Counted from the stretch's first letter, positions 7,555 through 16,164 are shown. The stretch is 57,960 bases of DNA from Deltaproteobacteria bacterium HGW-Deltaproteobacteria-15 (GCA_002840535.1 PHBH01000044.1:1-57960); one strand, 5' to 3'. Notes: generated by a model from the sequence alone, not told the origin. Made by a program: numbers and translations.

Positions 7555-7597
7555 GAAGCCCTCATTCCATAACGGAAGAGGGCTTCTTCTGTTTTGG
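7555..7597 (+). promoter_or_regulatory. Hairpin plus T-rich run before the RadC-like gene
   Basis: A 9-bp stem (GAAGCCCTC 7555-7563 / GAGGGCTTC 7578-7586) is followed by TTCTGTTTT, and the Shine-Dalgarno sequence GGAAAGGAG comes immediately after. A second inverted repeat (CGCCG / CGGCG) lies at 7512-7546. Confidence 0.65.
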
Positions 7598-7610
7598 AAA
7601 GGAGATCCAT

Positions 7611-8123
7611 ATGGATGCCAAATCAAGATTCTGGAAAGACTTGACGTCCGGCCGTTTCGTTTCGATGGTCAAGGAGTCGTCGAAAGGACGGTCTTTATCG
7701 AACTCACTGGAGGCATACCACATTCTGAAGCCGTTGTTTGCTGAGGAAGACGATGTCGAGAAGGCTTATTTCATCTTCCTTGATGGCCAGAACAAGGTCC
7801 TTGGGATCGAAATCCTGTTTTCCGGAAGCATCAGGGCTTCTTGCATATATCCCCGCGAGATCCTGAAGAGACTGATCAGCCTCAAGGCCAGCGCCTTTAT
7901 CATGGCTCACAACCATCCATCCGGAGACATCACACCGTCTGCCGAGGACAAATCCATTACCATAAAGGTGGGGATAGCCGCAGCAAGCATAGATGTGCAG
8001 TTCCTTGACCACATCATCGTAGGCGATGGATACCACAGCATGGCCGATACGGGGTGGCTGAAGAGTGTTTCGAAGCAATTCTCCGGCCTATTGAAATCCC
8101 GGCCGCAGGAAGGAGGAGAGTGA
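7611..8123 (+). CDS. RadC-like JAB/MPN domain protein
   Basis: The 170-residue protein carries the JAMM zinc motif of the RadC family: a Glu upstream, then HNHPSGDITPSAED (about residues 101-114, His-x-His...Ser-x2-Asp). Family members are metal-dependent isopeptidase-like folds. Despite the name, a DNA-repair role for RadC is not established, and copies are frequent on mobile elements. It lacks the N-terminal helix-hairpin-helix of chromosomal RadC and starts with a short unrelated segment. A Shine-Dalgarno sequence (AAAGGAG) precedes the ATG. Confidence 0.85.
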   Translation: MDAKSRFWKDLTSGRFVSMVKESSKGRSLSNSLEAYHILKPLFAEEDDVEKAYFIFLDGQNKVLGIEILFSGSIRASCIYPREILKRLISLKASAFIMAHNHPSGDITPSAEDKSITIKVGIAAASIDVQFLDHIIVGDGYHSMADTGWLKSVSKQFSGLLKSRPQEGGE

Positions 8124-8172
8124 ACGGGGTTACCGTGAGTCGGAAGCAATCAGGAAAGACCCACAAATTCTC

Positions 8173-8204
8173 AAAGCCGCTCCTTGATCCGGGGAAGCGG
8201 CTTT
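8173..8204 (+). promoter_or_regulatory. Hairpin before a 15-codon ORF
   Basis: The stem AAAGCCGCT / AGCGGCTTT has its 3' arm ending 2 nt before the Shine-Dalgarno sequence AAAGGAGG. No T-run follows, so it is less likely to be a terminator and could mask or expose the ribosome-binding site. Confidence 0.5.
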
Positions 8205-8221
8205 CAAAAGGAGGTTTACTC

Positions 8222-8269
8222 ATGAATCGGCCTCAGACTGAAGCGATCAACATCCAGATCATGGAATGA
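8222..8269 (+). CDS. 15-codon ORF with a perfect ribosome-binding site
   Basis: The ORF encodes 15 residues (MNRPQTEAINIQIME) and has a consensus AAAGGAGG Shine-Dalgarno sequence 8 nt before its ATG. It stops TGA, then AAAAGAACGTAA follows, then a strong terminator at 8333. It could be a leader peptide, a micro-protein or the stub of a decayed cassette gene. The frame is open further upstream, but that part overlaps the RadC-like gene. Confidence 0.35.
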   Translation: MNRPQTEAINIQIME

Positions 8270-8332
8270 AAAGAACGTAAGCGACTGAGGCTGAATAGGA
8301 AGACTCTTTACATGTGCCGTTACTGTGGACCG

Positions 8333-8367
8333 CCTGCTCTCGAACTTTCGGAGCAGGTCTTTTTTTT
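8333..8367 (+). terminator. Intrinsic terminator before the AAA ATPase gene
   Basis: A stem CCTGCTC / GAGCAGG is followed by C and eight T (8360-8367). The downstream gene begins 25 nt later with its own Shine-Dalgarno sequence. Confidence 0.8.
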
Positions 8368-8392
8368 CAACAACTAAAGAAAGGAGAATGTC

Positions 8393-9802
8393 ATGGATTT
8401 AAGAAACTACCTGAAGGCTGGTTACCCTGGTTTGTACATCGAGACCCATGAACCGCTAAGAGCCATTGCGAGCATCGAGGCAGAGGGATGGCGGGTATAT
8501 GCATGGGACTGCCAGCGGGGCATCATCGAGCGTGAGAGCGGAAAAATCATCGAGGACGTCCGCGACCCACTGGGCGCGATAAAGTGGCTCGTCGTCCGGA
8601 ACGATACCGTCCTCTTTGTACAGAACTTCCATCATTTCGTCGAGTCGGTCGAGATCATCCAGGAGATTCAGAACAGCATCCCCATCTGGAAGGGCTCCGG
8701 ATGCTGTCTTGTCATGGTCGGGCCAAGAGTCCGGATTCCTGTCGAAATTGACAGCTTCTTCACGATCCTGGACTTCAGGCTTCCTTCGCGGGACGAACTC
8801 CGCATCATCCAGAAGGAGCTTGGCGGGAGCGTCGGAGTAGAAGTCGTTGAGGGGGCGGTTGAAGCTGCACTCGGCTTGACGGAATTTGAGAGTGAGACGG
8901 CCTTTGCGCTGAGTCTTGTGCTCAAGAAAGAGTTCTGCCCGCAGGTGATCACAGGGCAGAAAATGCAGATGATCAGGCGGACCGGACTGATGGAGTTCTG
9001 GCCTCCGGTGCCGGTAGAAGAGGTAGCGGGTCTTGACCTGCTAAAGCAATATCTCATGAACCGAAGGAAGGCCTTTGAGCCCGGAGGCGAACATCTCCCC
9101 AGGCCAAAGGCTCTCTTGCTGGTGGGGATCCCCGGAACCGGGAAGAGTCTCTCCTGTAAGGCGGCTGCATCCATATTCGGATGGCCCCTCATCAGGCTTG
9201 ATATCTCATCTCTTAAAGGTTCTCTCGTCGGGGAGAGCGAGCGCAGGATCAGGCAGGCAACCGCCACGATCGATGCCTTCGGAAGAGCCGTGGTCTGGCT
9301 GGATGAGGTCGAAAAGGCTTTTGCAGGGGTGAAGTCATCGGGCAGCACGGACGGGGGCACCAGCTCCGGCATGTTTGGTCATTTTCTGACCTGGATGCAG
9401 GAGACAACGAGCCCTGTGCTGGTGATGGCTACCGCCAACAACGTGCAGGAACTGCCACCGGAGTTTCTGCGGGCAGGTCGGTTTGATGCCATGTTTTTCG
9501 TGGATGTACCGACTACACAGGAACGGCTGGAGGTGATCAGGATCATGAACAACCGCTATGGCTCTCAGATTCCCGAAGAGTCCAGCCAGGAACTGAACGG
9601 TTGGACAGGCGCTGAGATAGAGCAGCTCGCCAAAGACAGCCTCTTTGACGGCCTGGAAGAGGCCCTGAAGACCATCGTGCCCCTCTCCAAGACCATGAAA
9701 GAGGAAATCAACGCCCTCCAGCAGTGGGCAACCACCAGGGCAAGGCGAGCCAACACACCAGAGGGGACCGATGGAACCAAAACAGTAAGGAGGGTCAAAT
9801 AG
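8393..9802 (+). CDS. Ycf46-like AAA ATPase
   Basis: The 469-residue protein has a degenerate N-terminal domain (about 1-215) typical of the Ycf46 family and a classical AAA module. Walker A is GIPGTGKS (about 244-251), Walker B is VVWLDEVEKAF (about 302-312), sensor-1 is VMATANN and the arginine-finger region is LRAGRFD. It is probably a cytoplasmic unfoldase or remodelling ATPase. The next two genes encode DUF1257 and DUF2997 proteins, a trio often found together on phages and plasmids. A Shine-Dalgarno sequence (AAAGGAGA) precedes the ATG. No GAFTGA loop is present, so it is not a sigma-54 activator. Confidence 0.85.
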   Translation: MDLRNYLKAGYPGLYIETHEPLRAIASIEAEGWRVYAWDCQRGIIERESGKIIEDVRDPLGAIKWLVVRNDTVLFVQNFHHFVESVEIIQEIQNSIPIWKGSGCCLVMVGPRVRIPVEIDSFFTILDFRLPSRDELRIIQKELGGSVGVEVVEGAVEAALGLTEFESETAFALSLVLKKEFCPQVITGQKMQMIRRTGLMEFWPPVPVEEVAGLDLLKQYLMNRRKAFEPGGEHLPRPKALLLVGIPGTGKSLSCKAAASIFGWPLIRLDISSLKGSLVGESERRIRQATATIDAFGRAVVWLDEVEKAFAGVKSSGSTDGGTSSGMFGHFLTWMQETTSPVLVMATANNVQELPPEFLRAGRFDAMFFVDVPTTQERLEVIRIMNNRYGSQIPEESSQELNGWTGAEIEQLAKDSLFDGLEEALKTIVPLSKTMKEEINALQQWATTRARRANTPEGTDGTKTVRRVK

Positions 9803-9804
9803 CC

Positions 9805-10179
9805 ATGTCGCATATCAGCAAAATAGAACTGGAAGTGACGGACCTTGCCGTGCTCAGTCAGGCATGCGCCCGGTTGGGATTGGCATTGCTCAAAGCCCAG
9901 AAGAGCTTCAAGTGGTACGGGAACGAGGCTCCTTGTGACCATGCAATCCGGGTCCCAGGAGCAGACTATGAGATCGGTGTGGCCAGGAGCGGTGCATCCT
10001 ATGAACTCAACTGCGACTTTTATGACAAGAACCTTGAAAAGGTGATCGGCCGCAATGCTGGACTCCTCAAGCAGGCCTATGCCGTTGAAAAGACTAGGGT
10101 CGAGGCAAGGAAGAAAGGTTACTCCGTAGTCGAACGCCAAACCGAAAACGGTATCCGGCTTCATGTCCGGATATCCTGA
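9805..10179 (+). CDS. DUF1257 (Ycf35-like) protein
   Basis: The 124-residue protein begins MSHISKIELEVTDL, then has ACARLGLALL and a central basic/Tyr patch, the layout of DUF1257. A relative, Ycf35, occurs in plastids. It starts 2 nt after the AAA ATPase stop codon with an AAGGAGG Shine-Dalgarno sequence inside that gene's end. Function is unknown; the linked ATPase and DUF2997 protein imply a shared complex. Confidence 0.8.
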   Translation: MSHISKIELEVTDLAVLSQACARLGLALLKAQKSFKWYGNEAPCDHAIRVPGADYEIGVARSGASYELNCDFYDKNLEKVIGRNAGLLKQAYAVEKTRVEARKKGYSVVERQTENGIRLHVRIS

Positions 10180-10192
10180 AAGGAGGTGAGCC

Positions 10193-10390
10193 ATGAAGGA
10201 GATCGTCATAGATATTTCAAATGAGGGAGAAATCCAGATCGAGACCAGGGGTTTCAAGGGAAAGAGCTGCATTACGGAAGCCCGGTTCCTGAAGGATGTC
10301 CTCGGCAAAGAGACTGCCAAGACCCTCACCCCCACCTACTGGCAGGAAGACAATGTCACGGTGAAGAAGCACCTGCCCCTCTGCGGCTGA
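10193..10390 (+). CDS. DUF2997 small protein
   Basis: The 65-residue protein fits DUF2997: a beta-rich start (EIVIDISNEGEIQIETRGFKG), then a conserved Cys followed by a helix with E/D-rich ends. It follows the DUF1257 gene by 13 nt with an AAAGGAGGTGA Shine-Dalgarno sequence. It is very probably co-expressed with the Ycf46-like ATPase. Confidence 0.8.
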   Translation: MKEIVIDISNEGEIQIETRGFKGKSCITEARFLKDVLGKETAKTLTPTYWQEDNVTVKKHLPLCG

Positions 10391-10484
10391 GCCGCCATAC
10401 CTGAATTTCACATCCAATTCCAAGTAAACCCCACAAGAGAGCGGAAACCTCACCGAAGGCTATCCGCCAAGAGAGGAGTGTGTC

Positions 10485-11357
10485 ATGGAAAACCTGTTTG
10501 AAAAAGGATGTCTCGTGCAGCTCTCTGCCAGTGTGTGGCGGGCGGCACGGAAAATCAAACCCGAGCAACTCTCAGACATGGCTGTGAGCCACGAGTGGCT
10601 CAGCGCAACAAAAAAGCTGGTGGACCCCGATTCATTGAAACCCATCAACAGCGTGGTGGGCTTCGCGCGGTCTTATCTTTCAGGCGTCAGCCTGCCCTTT
10701 CCTATCCAGGGCATGGTGTTCGTCCCGAAAGAGATGATCTCGCGGGTGGACGGAAGGCTCGAAAAATTTAAAGGGGAATTCAACGACACGGTGGAGGAGT
10801 TCCTCGGTGACTACGATCGGCTCCGCGAAGTAGCCTCGGTGCAACTCGGAGAGCTTTTCAATGAAATGGATTACCCGGTGGATGTGAGGAGCAAGTTTGC
10901 CTTCCTGTGGCGCTTCATCATCCTCGAGGTCCCGAATGGAAAGGCCGGAATCCTGGCCCCGGAGGTTTATGAGCGTGAGAAGGATAAGTTCATCAGAACC
11001 ATGGAGGAAGCGCGGGAGTTGGGTATCCAGGCGCTCAGAGAGGATTTTGCCGGAATGATCGGGCGAATCACGGAACGTTTCTCCAACGGGAATGGATCCA
11101 AGCCGAAGATATTCAAGAACGGCACGGTGACCAACCTGTATGAGTTTTTTGAGACATTCAAAGAGCGGAATATCTTCATGGACGATCAATTAGCTGAGTT
11201 GGTTGAACGCGCGAGGGGGATTCTCGGCGGTCACTCGGCGGAGGCAATCCGGTCAAACGATGATCTCAAAGACAGCATCAGATCCGGCATGGAGGATGTG
11301 GAGAAAGCCATGGCTGAAATCCTTTCCATGCCTCGGAGAAAAATTGTCATGAACTGA
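10485..11357 (+). CDS. DUF3150-like plasmid protein
   Basis: The 290-residue protein resembles DUF3150 proteins found on plasmids and ICEs. The shared features are an N-terminal LVQLSASVWRAARKI, a DPDSLKPI segment and a long helical region beginning FVPKEMISRVDGRLEKFKGE. No catalytic motif, signal or membrane segment is visible. It starts with its own GAGAGGAG Shine-Dalgarno sequence after an inverted repeat (GCGGA 10441 / TCCGC 10463). Function is unknown; the family is usually linked to AAA ATPases of mobile elements. Confidence 0.65.
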   Translation: MENLFEKGCLVQLSASVWRAARKIKPEQLSDMAVSHEWLSATKKLVDPDSLKPINSVVGFARSYLSGVSLPFPIQGMVFVPKEMISRVDGRLEKFKGEFNDTVEEFLGDYDRLREVASVQLGELFNEMDYPVDVRSKFAFLWRFIILEVPNGKAGILAPEVYEREKDKFIRTMEEARELGIQALREDFAGMIGRITERFSNGNGSKPKIFKNGTVTNLYEFFETFKERNIFMDDQLAELVERARGILGGHSAEAIRSNDDLKDSIRSGMEDVEKAMAEILSMPRRKIVMN

Positions 11358-11382
11358 GATTGGCCAATAATCTTTTGACAAA

Positions 11383-11420
11383 GGGGCGGCTTACCCTCTG
11401 GGTGGGTCGCCCTGGTTTTT
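11383..11420 (+). terminator. Hairpin/T-run terminator
   Basis: Nested arms GGGGCG...ACCC / GGGT...CGCCCT are followed by GGTTTTTT. It ends the DUF3150-like transcript and lies just before a 9-codon ORF. Confidence 0.65.
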
Positions 11421-11438
11421 TCGAGAAAGGAAAATGAC

Positions 11439-11468
11439 ATGAACCTCACGATTTCGTCATGCCCATGA
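11439..11468 (+). CDS. 9-codon ORF between two terminators
   Basis: ATG...TGA encodes MNLTISSCP, with AAAGGAAAA upstream. It sits between the hairpins at 11383 and 11512, and its trailing sequence contains GAAAGAACGTAA, shared with the tail of the 15-codon ORF at 8222. It may be a leader peptide or a cassette stub, and chance is possible. Confidence 0.25.
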   Translation: MNLTISSCP

Positions 11469-11511
11469 GGGGATAACCGCCCCTCAGACTAGAAAGAACG
11501 TAACCATATAG

Positions 11512-11552
11512 AAGGGCTTCCTACCCTGGATCAAGGGTGGGAGGCCCTTTTT
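11512..11552 (+). terminator. Strong hairpin terminator before the 11575 gene
   Basis: The long stem AAGGGCTTCCTACCCT / AGGGTGGGAGGCCCTT is followed by TTTTTG. The Shine-Dalgarno sequence of the next gene starts about 10 nt later. Confidence 0.75.
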
Positions 11553-11574
11553 GTTTCTCGGAAAGGAGCTCGAA

Positions 11575-12015
11575 ATGACGGATGAACAGGTTGAGAAACT
11601 CATGATGAAGGAGATCAGGAAGAGGGACATCATCTTCTATGACATGGTTGGGATGCCCGATCACGGCGTGGACCCGAATCCTGAGGACAAGATCACCCCG
11701 CGATCCGAGAAGGGGATCAGGAGCAACCGGTTCGAGAACTTTGGGAGCCCGGACAGGATGCGGGAGCTCCTCTGCGTGGGAAAGTACAACCCCTATGACG
11801 ACTCGCCCAAATTGAAGGTGACTTTTCAGGATCTTTTCCGGTTCTGGTGGAATCGGTGCGTTGTCCAGGAGTACGTGGTGGACGAAGTCCTGGGGGACAT
11901 CTTCGAGTACCTTACCGAAAAGCTGAGACCGCCGGGAGAAGAGCCCGAAGAAGAGATGGACGTCACCCTGGATTTTGACCAGATCCCTCTCTTTCCTCTC
12001 AAGCAGGCCGCCTGA
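11575..12015 (+). CDS. Protein of unknown function
   Basis: The 146-residue protein starts at the ATG preceded by GGAAAGGAG; an upstream in-frame ATG at 11551 lies inside the terminator and is less likely. It has an acidic, Pro-rich C-terminal tail (EEPEEEMDV) and a Trp/Tyr-rich central helix (LFRFWWNRCVVQEYVVDEVL). No family was recognised. It is preceded and followed by hairpins, so it may be an independent transcription unit. Confidence 0.6.
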   Translation: MTDEQVEKLMMKEIRKRDIIFYDMVGMPDHGVDPNPEDKITPRSEKGIRSNRFENFGSPDRMRELLCVGKYNPYDDSPKLKVTFQDLFRFWWNRCVVQEYVVDEVLGDIFEYLTEKLRPPGEEPEEEMDVTLDFDQIPLFPLKQAA

Positions 12016-12054
12016 CTCCCAGGCAACTCACATAACAACATAGACCTTAACAGC

Positions 12055-12104
12055 AAGGGGATACGAGCGACTCTGTTCCTATAAGCCGCTGGCATCCCCT
12101 TTTT
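12055..12104 (+). terminator. Hairpin with large loop and T-run
   Basis: AAGGGGAT (12055-12062) pairs with ATCCCCTT (12094-12101) and is followed by TTTC. The 31-nt loop contains a second weak pairing. It lies directly before the Shine-Dalgarno sequence of the methyltransferase-like gene. Confidence 0.55.
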
Positions 12105-12123
12105 CTTTGAAAGGGGGAAAACC

Positions 12124-13158
12124 ATGCGATTGGCAGCACAGGCAAAGATGGGCTACTACCCGACACCCGACAGCGTAACACCGATCATTGCACGACACCT
12201 TAGTCGCCGGCGAGAAGGTCTTGTGAGGATACTTGACCCGTGCGCAGGGGAAGGAACTGCTCTCAGGATCATCGGCGATCATCTCCGGGCCGAAACGTTC
12301 GGGATCGAGATAGACCTTGAAAGGGGCGCCCGGGCAAGGGATGCCCTCACCAGGTGCCTCATCACGGATTACAGGAACACGAGGATAAGCAACGGGTGCT
12401 TTTCACTCCTCTGGCTCAATCCTCCCTATGACTGGGAAACGCGGGATAGCGAGCTCGAAACCTCCGAGCGCTACGAAAGGACCTTTCTCCGGGACTCTAT
12501 TCCCTACCTTTGTCCGAACGGGATCCTGGTCTATCTGATCCCACAGAGGAGACTGGACGGCCACATTGCCAGGATGCTCTCATACCGATTCGACCGGGTA
12601 AGCGTCTTCCGGTTCCCGGAAAAGGAATACAAGAGCTTCAGGCAGCTCGTGATTCTTGGCGTCGCCAAGAAAAAACCCGAAAAGGATGACGCCCTCTCAG
12701 AGTACCTGAAAAAATGCGGGGAGCTGAAGGCAGTCGTTCCCTATCTTCCTGAGAACCCGTCTCACATCTACGAAGTACCTCTTTCGCCGGCAAGAAAAAC
12801 CTATGTCTTCAGGAGCAAGGATATCGACCCGGAGGAACTCGGAGAAGAGATCCTGGGGCACGGGGCCTTCCCTCAAGTGAAGGAGATGACCACGCCTCTC
12901 AGGATGGTCGAGAGGATAAGGCCGATCATGCCGCTCCGGCACGGCCACCTCGCCCAGATCCTTGCCTGCGGGCTCATGAACGGGGTGGTCTGGGACAGGG
13001 AAAGACGGAACCCGCTTCTGGTGAAGGGCGTGACCAAGAAGCTTGTGAAGCACTCGGTGGAGATCGAAGGCGATGTCGAAAGGCACATCGAGCGGGATCA
13101 GATCAAGATCCTGATCAACGCCTTTGACCGGAGTGGCGAGATGTTCACGATTCAATGA
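12124..13158 (+). CDS. DUF6094-like N6-adenine methyltransferase-fold protein
   Basis: The 344-residue protein has the SAM-binding motif LDPCAGEGTALRI (about residues 36-48) and the catalytic motif LLWLNPPYDWE (about 97-107) of amino-methyltransferases acting on adenine. The start MGYYPTP resembles DUF6094, a family of plasmid-encoded methyltransferase-like proteins. The substrate is presumably DNA, but no target-recognition domain is evident. It is followed closely by the 209-residue gene and the helicase, so these three likely form one operon. Confidence 0.75.
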   Translation: MRLAAQAKMGYYPTPDSVTPIIARHLSRRREGLVRILDPCAGEGTALRIIGDHLRAETFGIEIDLERGARARDALTRCLITDYRNTRISNGCFSLLWLNPPYDWETRDSELETSERYERTFLRDSIPYLCPNGILVYLIPQRRLDGHIARMLSYRFDRVSVFRFPEKEYKSFRQLVILGVAKKKPEKDDALSEYLKKCGELKAVVPYLPENPSHIYEVPLSPARKTYVFRSKDIDPEELGEEILGHGAFPQVKEMTTPLRMVERIRPIMPLRHGHLAQILACGLMNGVVWDRERRNPLLVKGVTKKLVKHSVEIEGDVERHIERDQIKILINAFDRSGEMFTIQ

Positions 13159-13192
13159 TGTTCGCAACGATTTGAGAGGAGGTAAACGAGAA

Positions 13193-13822
13193 ATGAGACT
13201 CTACCCGATACACGCAATGGGCATCCAGGCATATTGCTCCGCCCTGATCGTCGATCCCGATGATTCTGAGACGGTCTATTTCATGTCAATTGCCGGCTAC
13301 CAGGTGACGGTAAAAGGAATCATCGCCAATCTCCTGGAGAACTATGGGATCAGCGTCGAGATCGACGGCAGCACTCATTATCTGACGAGGGCAAGCCTCG
13401 GCTACAAGATCCAGATGAGGAAGCTCCCGTCCGGACTGGTGCATGCCGTGCTCTTTCCGAAGATTGCCCTGCCAAAGAATGATGAAGAGAACCAGAACAG
13501 GTTCTTCGTCTTGGCACAGGAGGGGGACGGACTCTTGTCCCTGTTCTTCCGCCACCTCGATGAGAAGACGGAGATCCCGCTTCATCCCTCCTGGGACAGA
13601 TGGCTCTGGAAAAACTTTGAAGAGCAGGAAGGATGGACCCTCGAACTGCAAACGCTTGTGGGTTCCTACCAGGGCTATCTTTTTGAGTTTAACCACAAGA
13701 GGCTTCATGACCTCGTATCCGATGCAATACGGAGCCGAACGCCCGAGGTGATCGGCTGCATGGAATGGAAAGGAGCAAACGGTAATGGGGAACTTGATTT
13801 CTCTAAAAGAGTTTCTGGATGA
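13193..13822 (+). CDS. Protein of unknown function between methyltransferase and helicase
   Basis: The 209-residue protein starts at the ATG after GAGAGGAGGT; the in-frame upstream extension overlaps the previous gene and is disfavoured. It is a mixed alpha/beta protein with no signal peptide or recognised motif. Its end overlaps the helicase start by 38 nt, implying co-translation. Context suggests it serves as a partner of the helicase. Confidence 0.65.
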   Translation: MRLYPIHAMGIQAYCSALIVDPDDSETVYFMSIAGYQVTVKGIIANLLENYGISVEIDGSTHYLTRASLGYKIQMRKLPSGLVHAVLFPKIALPKNDEENQNRFFVLAQEGDGLLSLFFRHLDEKTEIPLHPSWDRWLWKNFEEQEGWTLELQTLVGSYQGYLFEFNHKRLHDLVSDAIRSRTPEVIGCMEWKGANGNGELDFSKRVSG

Positions 13823-16097
13823 ATACGGCGAGAACATGGCCGAGAAGGTCACGGAAGAGTTGACCGTTGTTCATGATCCGATCAGGGAAAAAGAGGGGGA
13901 GATCGACGGGATTATAGCGAGCATGTCAAAGAAGCCCTTCCCCTCGCAGGGGGAGATCATCAAGGCCTGCTACAAGTCACTCCTCAGCGGCAACAGGGCT
14001 GTTTACATGGTTTCGGAAATGGGGACTGGGAAATCGTTGATGTCAATCACGGCAGCAAACGCGCTTTGCAAGCTCAACGGCATTCACAGAGTGCTCGTAG
14101 TTTGCCCGCCCCATCTTGTGCCGAAGTGGATCCAGGAGATCAAGGATAGCCTCCCTGGCGCAAAGGCATACAACCTGAACGGCAAAGGCATTATCAAGCA
14201 GCTTGAGGCTCTGAGGACCCAACCCAAAACCCTGGACCTTGAGTTTTACGTCACGGGCCGGGAGAGGGCAAAGACCGGATTCATCTGGAGACCTGCGGTC
14301 GTGACGAGAAACAGGAAGCACTTCTGCCCGAAATGCGGAAGAGAACTGCTGGACAAGGACGGATATCCCCTTGCCATCTTCGAGAGGAACACTCAGGGGA
14401 GGTTCAAGAAGAGATACTCATGCAAGAGCCGGGTCCCGAAGTGGGTCTACAACCCTGAGACCGATTCCATGGATGAAGTTCAGGTCTCTTGCGGAGAACA
14501 GCTCTGGCAGCCGAACACGAGTCGGAAGAACTATCGCAAGGTGATCCCGGCAAAATTCATCAAGGCCAGGATGAAGAATTACTTCGGATTGCTCATTTTG
14601 GACGAGGTGCATCAGTACAAGAACGAGTCGGGCCAGGGCTACGCCTTCGGCGCCCTAGCCTCCGCCTGCAGGTACATTGTCTGTCTCACCGGGACCCTCG
14701 CAGGCGGGTACTCCTCGGATGTCTACCATCTGCTTTTCAGGACCCACCCTCAGCTCATGCTGGAGGACAACAATACCTGGGGAAACCCCAAAGGGTTCAT
14801 CGAGCGATACGGGGTGCTCGAGAAGATCACAACGGTAAAGGAAGAGGACGGCCTGACCACCAAGGCGAAGCGAAGAACCATTGTAAAGGAAAAGCCCGGA
14901 ATCAGCCCTCTTCTCCTGGGAAGGATGCTTCTTTCAAACTCGGTCTTCATGCGCCTCTCGGACTGTATGGAACACCTTCAGCCTTATGAGGAGAATGTGA
15001 TCGAGCTCGGCATGGATCCCCGGATGGCGGGTTTTTACAGCGAATTTGAGGATACAATGAAGGAGGCCCTCAGGCAGGCGTTGGCCAGAGGGGACAACTC
15101 CCTCCTCGGGGCCTATCTTCATGCGCTCCTTTCCTATCCTGAGCGGATCTACAAAGGGGTGCAGGTCATTCACCCCCACACCAAGGAAAAGGTGGCCGTG
15201 GGCCCTCCGCTACAGGGAACCATGCCAAAGGAGCATGAGCTGATCTCCATCATCAAGAGCGAGCTAGATCAGAAGAGAAAGGTCCTGCTCTACATCCAGA
15301 ACTCGGATACCACCGACATCAGCCCACGGCTGGTGGGTATAATGGAAGAGGAGAATATCCGGGTCAAGGTGCTGAAGAGCGGGGACACCGAAGGCAGGGC
15401 GGCGATCATCGAGAGGTGGGTGGAAAAAGGTCTCGATGTGCTGATCACTAATCCAAAGAAGGTAGAGGTGGGAATGGATCTCCTGGATTTCCCATCCATC
15501 GTCTTTTACCAGATCCCAATGAGCACCTACACGCTAAGGCAGGCATCCAGGCGTTCCTGGAGGATCCCGCAGAAAAGGCCTGTAAAGGTCTATTTCCTGA
15601 CCTACTCAGGCACCATGCAGACCCGCCTTATGCAGCTCATGGCCGACAAGCTGACGTCGAGCCTCGCCATAGAAGGAGAGCTTTCGGACAAGGGCCTTGC
15701 CGCTCTCTCCGAAACCTCGGATTCCATGGCCAGGGAGTTGGCCAAAATGCTTCTGGAGAAGTCCCAGTCCGGCGACAGCCGATCTCTCAAGGACATCTGG
15801 GCGGCCTATCGTAAAAAGGAAGTCCAGGTCGAGCTGACGATCAATACGCCTCTCGCGGAGCCGGAGCCGAAGCCTGAGACCATCTCGAAGGAAGAAGCGG
15901 AAGATCCGGCCCCTGAGATCAGTAAGGCGAGCACGGAAGTTGAAAAGATCGGGGGCCGGATCGTGAAGGTCCAGTTCATTGAGTACACCGGTAAGCGGAA
16001 AAAGAAGGTCACCCATATCGAGGTGAAGGAAGCGGATTTGGAGGATCTTCTGGGAAAGAGCGACAAGCCAGTTCGTGTGCAGTTTGGACTGTTTTGA
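13785..16097 (+). CDS. Superfamily 2 (SNF2/DEAD-type) helicase with inserted zinc fingers
   Basis: The 770-residue protein has SF2 motifs: Walker A SEMGTGKS (about 83-90), motif Ia VLVVCPPHLVPKW, the DEAH-like box LLILDEVHQYKN (about 268-279), motif III CLTGTLAGG and a C-terminal helicase domain ending in QASRRSWRIPQ (motif VI). A zinc-binding insertion (CPKCG at about 183 and two later Cys) interrupts the first domain. The C-terminus is charged and acidic. It is likely to translocate on or remodel DNA-protein complexes. A terminator follows at 16120. Confidence 0.8.
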   Translation: MGNLISLKEFLDEYGENMAEKVTEELTVVHDPIREKEGEIDGIIASMSKKPFPSQGEIIKACYKSLLSGNRAVYMVSEMGTGKSLMSITAANALCKLNGIHRVLVVCPPHLVPKWIQEIKDSLPGAKAYNLNGKGIIKQLEALRTQPKTLDLEFYVTGRERAKTGFIWRPAVVTRNRKHFCPKCGRELLDKDGYPLAIFERNTQGRFKKRYSCKSRVPKWVYNPETDSMDEVQVSCGEQLWQPNTSRKNYRKVIPAKFIKARMKNYFGLLILDEVHQYKNESGQGYAFGALASACRYIVCLTGTLAGGYSSDVYHLLFRTHPQLMLEDNNTWGNPKGFIERYGVLEKITTVKEEDGLTTKAKRRTIVKEKPGISPLLLGRMLLSNSVFMRLSDCMEHLQPYEENVIELGMDPRMAGFYSEFEDTMKEALRQALARGDNSLLGAYLHALLSYPERIYKGVQVIHPHTKEKVAVGPPLQGTMPKEHELISIIKSELDQKRKVLLYIQNSDTTDISPRLVGIMEEENIRVKVLKSGDTEGRAAIIERWVEKGLDVLITNPKKVEVGMDLLDFPSIVFYQIPMSTYTLRQASRRSWRIPQKRPVKVYFLTYSGTMQTRLMQLMADKLTSSLAIEGELSDKGLAALSETSDSMARELAKMLLEKSQSGDSRSLKDIWAAYRKKEVQVELTINTPLAEPEPKPETISKEEAEDPAPEISKASTEVEKIGGRIVKVQFIEYTGKRKKKVTHIEVKEADLEDLLGKSDKPVRVQFGLF

Positions 16098-16119
16098 CAT
16101 TGGCCCCAAAAGAGAAAGT

Positions 16120-16164
16120 CCCGGGGAGGAGGATAGTCACCACACCCCGGGGTTTTCAATTTTT
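16120..16164 (+). terminator. Terminator after the helicase gene
   Basis: CCCGGGG (16120-16126) pairs with CCCCGGG (16145-16151), then TTTTCAATTTTTTT. It separates the helicase operon from the convergent CapH/CapP genes. Confidence 0.75.

Noticed and set aside
8393..9802. AAA ATPase as a sigma-54 activator
   Set aside because: Its AAA region lacks the GAFTGA loop and resembles Ycf46.
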